A program made the translations under genes and the position numbers. Below the pieces are notes generated by a model, which saw only the letters and a list, made by a program, of their open reading frames with translations, was not told where the DNA came from and did no database searches. From the NCBI GenBank assembly GCA_030015575.1, contig CM057338.1, positions 629,478,189 to 629,542,188 on the forward strand: DNA of 64,000 nt, written 5' to 3'. Positions within the stretch are counted from its first letter, which is position 1; each line of letters starts with the position of its first letter. Below are positions 55,068 through 64,000 of this stretch, one piece after another. Source of the stretch: Agapanthus africanus. Taxonomy: Eukaryota; Streptophyta; Magnoliopsida; Asparagales; Amaryllidaceae.

Positions 55068-58000
55068 CGCCCAAAAGAACATGCATATTGATGCATCTTC
55101 TTCGGGTGTGTTAGTTATTGAGAACTGTTTCTCAGTTCACCCTACGTCCTGGGTATTAGATACCGGATCAGGATCCCACATATGTAAACAGTTACATGGG
55201 CTACGTAAAGGTAGAGAACTGGGAAAAGGTGATCATTCCGTTCAAGTAGGGAACGGTTCAAGTATTGTAGCCAAAGCATTTGGCGAATATCACCTTGTAT
55301 TGCCAAGTCGTAATACACTGATTCTAAATGAGTGCTATTATATACCGAACATGATGTGCAACATTATATCAGTTTCTTTATTGAGTAAAGAGGGATATAA
55401 TTTTGTAGTACAGGATAATGTTATGAACATATTCCTAGATCAAAAGTTGATTGCATCAGGCTCGTTACATAATGGCATATTCATTCTAAATCAGAATACA
55501 GTGCTGAATATACAAAACACACACAAGAGGAAAAGTTCAGATATGAACGAATCCTACCTGTGGCATTGTAGACTTGGTCATATCAATGCGACACGACTGG
55601 CTAAGTTACATAGAGATGGTTATTTGAATCCGTTCGAATTATCATCCTATGATACTTGCCATTCATGTCTCAAAGGAAAAATGACCAAAGCTGCGTTTAG
55701 TGGACACGGAGAAAGAGTTACTGAACTCTTAGGACTAATACATAGTGATGTATGCGGTCCCATGTCTACGCATGCCAGGAACGGTTCTTCCTACTTCATT
55801 ACATTCACTGACGATCTCTCTAGATTCGGACATGTGTTCATGATGAAACACAAGTCTGAAGCTTTTGAGAAATTCAGAGAATATAAGCACGAAGTAGAGA
55901 ATCAAACGGGCAAAAGTATTAAGATTCTTCGATCTGATCGAGGAGGTGAATACTTAAGCGGTGAGTTTTTAGATTATCTAAAAGAGAATGGGATTCTCTC
56001 TCAGCTTACTCCTCCTTATACACCACAGCACAACGGTGTTTCGGAGCGGAGGAATCGCACCCTATTAGATATGGTGCGCTCGATGATGAGTACAGCTGAG
56101 TTACCTATTTCCTTTTGGGGGTATGCGCTTGAGACGGCCATAGACCTATTGAATAGAGTTCCTACCAAATCTGTGCCTACCACTCCATATGAGATATGGA
56201 AAGGGAAGAGACCACATCTTAATTACATTAAGATATAGGGTTGTCCGGCCTATGTCAGAAGACAAAATCCGGACAAACTCGAGGCAAGATCTGTCTTATG
56301 TAAGTTTGTAGGATATCCCAAAAACTCACAAGGGTATATCTTCTACCACCCCGAGGAACAAAGGTGTTTGTTTCTCGACATGCCACTTTCTTAGAAAAAG
56401 GTTTTCTTATGAAACATAATACCAGCATTGAGGTAGAACTGGAAGAGGTTCCAGCAACACAAACTATAACAGAAGACTTGGTTGAACCAGAGGATTCAGT
56501 AGTACCCGACGAATCCCAGCCTCTCCGCCGATCTAGTAGGGTTTCTCGTCCACCTGAGAGATACTACGGTTTTCTCATTGATGGTGGAAGCGAGGATTGC
56601 ATTATGGATGATGATGACCCGACTAGTTTCGAGCAGGCCATCACGAGTGGTGACTCTGTGAAATGGCTAGATGCAATGTGATCTGAGATGGAATCCATGT
56701 ACACCAATAAAGTATGGATTTTGGAAAATGCTCCTGAAGGGGTAAAACCCATTGGGAGCAAGTGGATTTTTAAAAAGAAATTTGGTGTAGATGGAAAAGT
56801 TGAGACTTTCAAAGCTAGACTTGTAGCAAAGGGTTTTCGTCAACGACCAGGTGTGGATTATGACGAAACCTTTTCTCCAGTGGCTATGCTTAAGTCCATC
56901 CGGATCTTACTTGCCATTGCTGCATACCATGACTACGAAATCTGGCAAATGGATGTTAAGACCGCCTTTCTAAACGGTGATTTAGAAGAGAGCGTGTACA
57001 TGACTCAGCCAGAGGGCTTCGTAGATAGTGGGAGCAGCGGAAAGGTGTGCAAGCTGCTTAAATCCATTTATGGGTTAAAGCAAGCATCGCGGAGTTGGAA
57101 CATCTGTTTTGATGTTGTAGTCAAAGAGTTTGACTTCATCAAAAATATAGATGAACCTTGTATCTATAAGAAGGTAGCAGAGGGTAAGGTTGTCTTCCTC
57201 GTATTGTACGTGGATAACATACTCTTGATAGGAAATGATATTCCTATGCTACAATCAGTCAAGCTCTTCTTATCACAGAGATTCTCAATGAAAGATCTAG
57301 GTGATGCCTCCTGCATATTGGGAATCATGATCTATAGAGATAGATCTAAACGGATATTGGGATTGTCCCAATCCAGGTACATTGACACCATACTAAAGAG
57401 GTTTAGTATGGAAGAATCCAAGCGTGGGAACCAACCCACGATCTCTGGACTCACTCTCTCCAAAGAGATGTCTCCCAAGACTGATTTGGAGAGAGCTCGC
57501 ATGCAAGGGATACCCTATGCTTCGGCAGTAGGCTCTATCATGTATGCGATGCTATGTACCAGACCCGATGTAGCATACTCACTAAGTGTAGTAAGTCGGT
57601 ATCAAGCAGATCCTGGAGAGAGTCACTGGACAGCTGTGAAGAACATTCTCAAGTACTTACGAAGGACTAAGGAGATGTTCTTAGTGTATGGTAACGGAGA
57701 ACTCCAGGTGGAGTCCTTTACCGATTCCAGCTTCCAAAGTGATAAGGACGACTCTAAGTCGCATTCGGGTTTTGTTTTTACCCTCAATGGAGGGGTGGTA
57801 TGTTAGAAGAGTTCCAAACAGGATACCGTTGCAGACTCGACGATGGAGGCTGAATACATCGCTGCCAACGATGCTGCCAAAGAGGCTGTCTGGATAAAGA
57901 AGTTCATTACTGAACTTGGAGTGGTTCCATCCATTGAGCATCCAATACCTTTGTATTTCGATAACAATGGAGCTGTGGCATTGGCCAAGGAACCCAGATC

Positions 58001-58193
58001 CCATCAAAAGTCCAGACATATTCTGAGGCGATATCACCTGATCAGGGAGATAGTTGATCGCCGGGAGATCGGGGTCAGGAGAGTAGATACGAAGGACAAC
58101 ACTGCGGATCCATTCACGAAGGCTATTCCCCAGATACAGTTTGAGAGATTATTCGGGATGCTAGGTATGAGATACTACAGCAGCTGGCCTTAG
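55068..58193 (+). pseudogene. Pol of D: protease to RNase H, three stops, one frameshift, altered YVDD
   Basis: Domains in order: protease (WVLDTGSGSH), GAG-pre-integrase (LWHCRLGHIN), integrase (HSDVCGP, LRSDRGGEYLS, NGVSERRNRTL), RT (YDETFSPVA, WQMDVKTAFLNG, YGLKQASRSW) and RNase H (ADSTMEAEYIAAN, NNGAVALAKEP, RVDTKDNTADPFTKAIP). Lesions: TAG at 56236-56238 in place of Trp; a one-base deletion near 56360; TGA at 56679-56681 in place of Arg; TAG at 57804-57806 in place of Trp. The RT catalytic box reads YVDN (near 57210), so the second metal-binding Asp is lost. The three stops fit C-to-T or G-to-A changes. The apparent frame upstream of 55063 is LTR of E and not part of this gene. Confidence 0.92.
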
Positions 58194-58207
58194 TGCAAGT
58201 GGAAGAT
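58194..58207 (+). other. Polypurine tract of D
   Basis: TGCAAGTGGAAGAT directly precedes the 3' LTR start at 58208. Confidence 0.92.
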
Positions 58208-60396
58208 TGTTAGTTATGTATATGCCCTAGAGGCCATTGTTGTACATATGATGTATATTATAATGGATGCTTGGATATATATAGAGATGACTTTCTTGCT
58301 CGTCATGATAGTATGCTATTTGGTTTCACTTTATCTTAACATGTTGACTTGTATTGGTTTACTGTTTTACTCTCACATGTTGATAAAGCCCTTAGGATCT
58401 GTACTCGACTACTGGGACTATGATGAGATCATACTAGTGGGGCCATCGTAGTCGATGAGTGCATCCTATAACTGTTCCTAGTCGAGGGTATATCGAGACA
58501 GGGCATCGATACACCAGAGCAGACTAGCGTATACGCATCTTGACCCATATGTTGGGCGATGGATGATCCCATATCCATCGGTGTTAGACATCAGAGATGG
58601 TGTACGGGTGCTCAGTGAAGACTGGGTACACTGGACGGACTCGCCGAGAACTCCCAGATGGTGATATACCACACGTCAGATGGCAGTTCTCCGGTGACAC
58701 TGGTACATGGTAGTCTGTAGACCCGAGATCGTTATGGAGTCTTGTGTGATTCCCACTGTGCTTTGATTTCCACCTTACCACGTCCAAGAGGGCATGCAAA
58801 ACGGTGGCTTTTGTGTACAGTCCCGAATCACATGGAGGCAATGAGCGATAGGAGGGGATTCGTCTCTCCCGGTATAGGGAGTTGATGTTGTGCTGTGTTC
58901 GATTGGCTATAACTGGAAGTCCCTGGCCAGGGCTGATATGGAGATTTACTGGTAAGTGTTACTAGTAGTTTCTCGACCCGTTATGAGCCATACATCGACA
59001 CGACTTATCGGTTACTGGGGTCTGACGTATACCACCCCTAGACTTGATATGCGACATATCAGACGAACAGACCGGACTGTACGGGAGTGTTACTGATTGG
59101 ATTCACAGGAGAACGCATAGGCTAGCTTGTTGATCTTCTGATCGCTCAATACCTGGGTGGCTGTTACGTTTAGCTGACCGCTTGCAGCTTGTGGGTGTTT
59201 GATATGATCATCACCTGCTACCGGCGTATTGACGATTCTTTAGAGTCCTACACAGAGGTTTCTTGGCTCAGGCGAAACGGAGTAGAGGCACATATGTGAT
59301 ATGTGCAGGACCGAGAATAATGCGATATGGGATACCGTATTATATTCTCGCGATATTTAGTTATGAACCGGGTCATCGGATCAAGTGTTGATTCGATGAA
59401 TCGATACATGATATATTAGTCGGTAATATTCGATATAGCCGGATCGTCGGATCAAGTGTTGATTCGATGATTTAATGTATAATAATATATATGATATATT
59501 GTATTACATTATTTAATATTGGCTCGCTTTATTATTTCATTTTCTCATTGGATGATACATTGATATATATGCGATATATGTTAATTGTATTATTTTCTTT
59601 TGTTGCAAATATATAATATATATGTGATATATATTATTGTGACATGATATGATTAATTGTTAAACATGTTTAAGGATGATTAATTGAGGTTAGGGTTTGA
59701 TTAGGGTTAGATGCTTCATGCACCTTCTAGAAGCCTTTTCTTTTGTCATTCTTAAGATATTTATGGATGACACATTCTTAACCCAACCAAACCCTAACTC
59801 TAGTTTATTCTCTACTAAATCTTGACCACTCATCCTTGACCATGGTTAATATATCAATCATATAGCTTTGTTTTCTATTCATCATAAAAGGATTATTATT
59901 ATTATCTTTTCCATTATCATCTTCTTCTCTCTTGAAGAAAGCTTACTAGATTTTCTTTATGGGATGAATAAATATGAGAAAATGATTTAAAAATAAAGCA
60001 AAATTACTACTCTCTCATCCTCATCTCATCTAGCCCATGAGATTAGTGTGTTCATCTCTTTAGAGTGAGAAAGCTTGAGTCTTTGCAACTTCGACGTAGA
60101 TCATCGGAGATTTGGAACACTTCAAGCTAGCATGGATCGTTCGAGTCGTGGAGCCTCTCATGAGTCCGGGAGATCGTGGATCGCGGCAAAGGGACTTCTA
60201 CTCGGAGCTTGTGAAGCGAAGGAGCGGACTACAAAGGTTGTAATCCCTCACACTTAGATAAAAGTTATCATCTTGCATGTTAAACCCTAATAATCTAGCA
60301 AAGATCCCGGCTTTGGGTTGTTCGGCACGTCTAAATTTTTATCCGGGCATGTTTGATGCCTTATAAACCTTCACAAGAGTGCCTAGGAACCCTACA
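58208..60396 (+). repeat. Element D 3' LTR (2,189 bp)
   Basis: Same length as the 5' LTR and about one percent different by eye. It ends CCCTACA before the ATATA duplication at 60397-60401. Confidence 0.94.
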
Positions 60397-61322
60397 ATAT
60401 ATTACTTTACATTAACTAGTATTTGTTCACTTAAGATTAACTTTCTCACTTGATGTGCACAAGTTATATATGTGATATATTTTTGTGCACTAGTTTGTAT
60501 CATGTTTGATGATACATGCAAACTTGGGTGTGTGTATGCTTTAAACCTTGATTAGGTTAATGGTTAGGGTTTGATTTACTTATTTATTCTTTTTATTTAT
60601 TTTTGACAAAATATAAGATGGTGGCTTTCTTTGTTTGATACTTGAAGCTTCATGAAGCTTTGAAAAGTCTAGCCATTTTGTCTTTTGCCTTAACCCTAAC
60701 CATTTACCTAAACCCTAGTTCATTCTCTACATGAGTTTATCTCACCCATGGTTGCATTATGATAACCATCACCTTGATTTTCTGTTTGAAGATAATTCAT
60801 AATTTTTTTTCTTTCTTCTTCTTCATCTTCTTCATGAAGAGAAGAAAACCTAACTTGAAAATTACAAGTGATGAATCCAAGTGAGAAATCCAAATCCAAA
60901 GTGAACCCACATCCTATTTATTCATCCTCTACCACTTTCCATGTAGTATAGGGTGTTTTCTTCACAAGTTTCATGACTTGGTGAAGATGGAGCTTGAGTT
61001 AGAGTCGCCTCGACGTAGATCATCTTCGGCATCGAAGTCATCAACCTAGCCCGATCATTTCTTCGATGAAACCACTGCGAGAGTCCGGGATCCGATGATC
61101 GCAGCGAAGGGACATCGTCACGGAGCTAAGGAAGTGGAGGACCGGATCTACAAAGGCTGTATTTCTATTCACTTAGCAGTTAAGTTGTTAACTTGTTGTT
61201 GTTTCGCCTAATCTCTAGTTAACGATCTAGCTTAGGGTTTCTCGGCACCTAGAAAAATTTGATTTTGGCATGGTTGATGCTTTGTGGAACCTCATTGGCG
61301 TGCATAGGAACCCTACAACCAC

Positions 61323-63855
61323 GTACTTCATCGCCACTCCTATTTCACCTTTGCTTTTTTCCCAAGTTCGGGAGAAATAGAATAAGGTATTATTCAGTTG
61401 TCTTTTATCATCACCTTCTCTCAAGTTGCGAGTATTCCGAGGTTGAGGAGGGTACACCTATTATGCTTACTAGATAGTCTTCTTTCAAACCATAGGCTGG
61501 TGTCGAACGGTAGGAAAGGAAGAAAACCATTTAACCTAACGATGGTGTCCAGAAGATAATGAATAAAGACAAATAAAGGGATTTGGAGAGATGGCAATAA
61601 AATATACGGATAAAGTCATAAAATGGATTATGGAAGAGGCATTACTAGGAATACCAGGATACCCCTATGAAACATTTTTTTGTTTCAGTGCATTGTTAAT
61701 GAAAAACTGATTTCCCGATTAGATACTTGCTCCAGGGTATGTATTTACCAGGTATGATTCTCACATCTGTATGGTTTTACAGATGATGGCTGGGAGTAGG
61801 TTATTGGGAATAGAAGTGATCAACCTCATTATTTCGGAATTCGTTGTAATTGGTGATATTTGAGGAAGTCGCCTGAGTTTTTGCCAGACGGCATGTATTT
61901 GATTTTGAATATCCGTTGTTGTGCACCAATTTCAAAATGATATATCTGTACGTTTATTTTTTATAAAGTGAGATATAACTTTTCGAAATTATGTCCGTGA
62001 CATTTACCTATATCAGTTGACGATTGGGTAAGGAGCATTGAACAACGGAGTAGTTCTTAACCATAAGTACAGTTTTCAACCTACGATGCACATGTTTTGA
62101 GTTATTCGACTCAGCGGACTTATACAAAGTATTGTATGTTGTCCAGAGTCCGTGAGGACCAAGGGGTTGGTCCCCATACTATATTCTGTTTACTTATGAC
62201 TTCTCTAGATTTTAGATAAGTGTTTCGTAGAAATACAAGGTCTAAGTTTTGAGAAGTTGTGGATATAAGAATAAAGTAGAGAACCAGGTGTCACAAGTAT
62301 CGGGATTCTTCAAAGAGATCGAAGATGTAGATTCTTGTGATTGGTATTCAGATGATAGTAATGGTTTTGAGAAACTTGTTTCTCTTTCAGGTTACTCATA
62401 ATTGGATGTATTCCTAAGTTGAGTAATGCTGATTAGCCTCTCTCCATTAAATTGATATGCATTGGAGACAGCTGCATGATTTGAATCTGGCTCCAATTAA
62501 ATAAGTGCCAAAGTTTCAATATTGGATATAGAATGGTTCATATCTTAATGATGTTAAGGTACGGGGAGTTGTCCTGCTTATGCTTAAAACTAGACACTGG
62601 ATAACTCAAGGCACGTTTTTGTAATGGCAGTTTGTGGGTTGACCCTGGCTTTGACGAGGGTTGATTTTTTACCATCTAGAAGATCAATGGTGATATTGTT
62701 CTTGACTCGCCACAGTTTTAGTAAAATAGATTTTTTCAGAAAACAGTAGTGGGGTATGGTAGAACTGGAAGTGATTCCAGAACCGCAAAAGATTACGGAA
62801 AATTTAATAGGACCTATATATTCAATCAGGTTTGACATTCCATTAGCCACTCCGCAGATATGGAGGGTAACCTCAGACACCCGAAAGGTACTCCGGTAGC
62901 CTCAAGGACGGTGACAGGGAGGTTCTTGTTTACCCAGACTTGACACTACTGTTGTTCCAGGCTATGAGACCCGGCAGGAGGATATGTATAGCGTTGTTCT
63001 AAACTAGCTTTAGAAGTGTACATATATATTATTCTGCCAGAGGGTTGTCGTAGTCAGTGGGAGCAGCGGTAGCATAGTGGGCAAGTAGCTTATGTCTATT
63101 TATAGGCTTGAGCAGATATAGCGGAGATAGATCATCTAATTTTTATGTGACAGTCATGGGTTTGACTTCATCAGAATAGGGGATGGATCTGTTAAGAAGG
63201 TAGTAGGGAGTGATGTCATGGTATTTGGATGACATACACACAGTAGGAAGTAAAATTCCTATACTACGATCGATTGTACTGTGGTCGTCACACAGTTGTT
63301 TCTCCAGAAAGGATATAGATATAATATCAGACATTCTGGTTACTAGATCTATGGTTTTAGGCAATTGAGTCAATCGTGAGATGTCAAGTACCACACCGGA
63401 TGTTGTTTTTGCACTAGATGCGATAAGTTAATATTAATCCAATCCTGGAGAAACATTAGGAAGCAGTTTTAGAACATGAATGGATGTTCTATGGATTTGA
63501 TAATGGCAGCCTCCTTGTGGAGACGGTTATCATTCCAGGCTTCCAAGGTGACCTGGATGACAAAGTGATTGTCAGAGTTATAGTTTTTCCCTCTAACGAG
63601 GGACAGTATTATGGACAGGTGGTCCAAGAAGATACTGTGGAAGGCTTGGTGCTGGATACTGATTAGGTTCAATTATCACTACAGTCTAAGAAGTTTGGAT
63701 TTGGAGTTCATTTATGAACTAGGTCCCATCAGATATCTAGACATATTCTAAGACAGGTATTACTCGATTCGGGAGATGGCTTTCTCCGCGAACTTGAGAA
63801 TAAGAGAGACATAGAAAGAAACATCAGGGCGGATCCACTCACTGAGGCTATGAGT
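61323..63855 (+). pseudogene. C interior, last piece: eroded copia pol
   Basis: It follows A from the second copy of the tandem duplication (about 61340-61600) through the same unreadable pol. A protease-like stretch lies near 61735-61795, GTAGAACTGGAAG near 62759, the RT palm region near 63165-63330 and RNase H near 63720-63850. Many of the same damaging changes occur in A. It stops at GGCTATGAG where LTR H begins. Confidence 0.78.
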
Positions 63856-64000
63856 TGTTAGTGTTTATGCCCTAGAAGGCCATTACTGTATCATACTAGT
63901 TTGTATATTACTTAATGGAAGCTTGGGATATTCACATGTATATGACAGTCTTGCTAAACATGGTAGTATGCTACTTGGTTTTTCTATCTTAATATGTGAG
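63856..64000 (+). mobile_element. H: start of a further Angela-like LTR, cut by the window end
   Basis: TGTTAGTGTTTATGCCCTAG matches the opening of the LTRs of B, D, S and E, followed by a similar ATTACTGTA...GTATATTA stretch. It interrupts the RNase H relic of C. The preceding TGAGT (63851-63855) is the candidate target duplication. Confidence 0.8.

Larger units (their letters stand above)
39499..60396 (+). mobile_element. Element D: gag-less, pol-bearing Angela-like copia, split by E
   Basis: LTRs 39499-41687 and 58208-60396 have the same length (2,189 bp) and differ at about one percent by eye. ATATA flanks the element (39494-39498 and 60397-60401). Between them lie a tRNA-iMet site, a leader of about 2.7 kb, an N-terminal frame, E, pol and a polypurine tract. 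As in B, gag is missing, so B and D descend from one gag-deleted ancestor. Confidence 0.93.
38201..61317 (+). mobile_element. S: solo LTR, Angela-like, split by element D
   Basis: The two parts, 38201-39498 and 60402-61317, join to one LTR of about 2.2 kb. It starts TGTTAGTTATATGTATGCCC, ends CCCTACA, and is flanked by ACCAC (38196-38200 and 61318-61322). No interior or second LTR belongs to it, so it is a solo LTR left by recombination. Palindromes with the GTG core lie at 39377-39395 (GAATCAA/TTGATTC) and 39447-39467 (TTAAATCAA/TTGATTTAA). D entered it at ATATA. Confidence 0.9.
11352..63855 (+). mobile_element. Element C interior, split by B, G, S/D/E and H
   Basis: The pieces 11352-11712, 26469-28180, 37452-38200 and 61318-63855 join in the same order and orientation as the interior of A. 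They give about 5.3 kb once the insertions and duplicated target bases are set aside. The breaks are exact: CAACA at 11708-11712 and 26469-26473, CCAGG at 28176-28180 and 37452-37456, ACCAC at 38196-38200 and 61318-61322. The final piece stops in the RNase H relic at 63855, where LTR H begins; the 3' LTR of C is not in the window. C is the oldest host layer of this nest. Confidence 0.85.

Overview
The window is plant nuclear DNA made almost entirely of nested LTR retrotransposons. I see no host gene, rRNA, tRNA gene, CRISPR array or bacterial feature. Evidence for a flowering plant: Ty1/copia polyproteins ordered protease-integrase-reverse transcriptase-RNase H; primer-binding sites matching initiator tRNA-Met; LTRs that open with the 'atgccctagaggc' signature typical of the Angela/BARE-1 group; and an Athila-like Ty3/gypsy gag-protease with a tRNA-Asp primer site. 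The species cannot be told from this.

Layout (letters are my own labels). A (1-8731, +) is a copia-type element whose 5' end lies outside the window. Its LTRs are nearly identical but its pol is badly eroded. It sits in the 3' end of a related copy X (8732-9361). X runs through a polypurine tract into LTR 9362-11351, which is followed directly by a primer-binding site and the interior of element C. C is split by later insertions and its pieces are 11352-11712, 26469-28180, 37452-38200 and 61318-63855. The insertions in C are: B (11713-26468, -, target duplication CAACA), a pol-only copia that itself carries a 4.2-kb solo LTR, F (17162-21408, CCAGC); G (28181-37451, -, CCAGG), an Athila-like element with gag-protease but no RT or integrase; S (38201-61317, +, ACCAC), a solo LTR split by D; and H (from 63856, +), of which only the LTR start is visible. 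D (39499-60396, +, ATATA) is a second pol-only copia, and it is split by E (44501-55062, -, CACGC), a full-length gag-pol copia. The deepest stack is C>S>D>E.

Coding state: E is the most complete, a 1,308-codon gag-pol frame with two premature stops. B and D have lost gag, including the zinc knuckle, but keep protease to RNase H. A, C and X keep only a colinear but unreadable pol. G keeps gag and protease. Most elements here would therefore have depended on proteins supplied in trans.

The most interesting layer is non-coding. By eye, the five copia copies share an ordered set of RNA-type structures in the 5' leader and LTR whose base pairing is kept while the sequence changes: (i) a GC-rich hairpin about 195-211 nt after the primer-binding site; (ii) a duplicated hairpin module (A-D, not seen in E); (iii) an array of three hairpins about 85-90 nt apart with different stems but nearly the same apical loop within one element and a different loop in each element; (iv) scattered TCAACACTTGA-core hairpins; and (v) chains of strong hairpins in the LTR. 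I did not find these explained by any feature I know. The three-hairpin array resembles, in logic only, the repeated-tetraloop packaging signals of some retroviruses. No folding or covariation program was run; all structural statements are manual base-pair readings.
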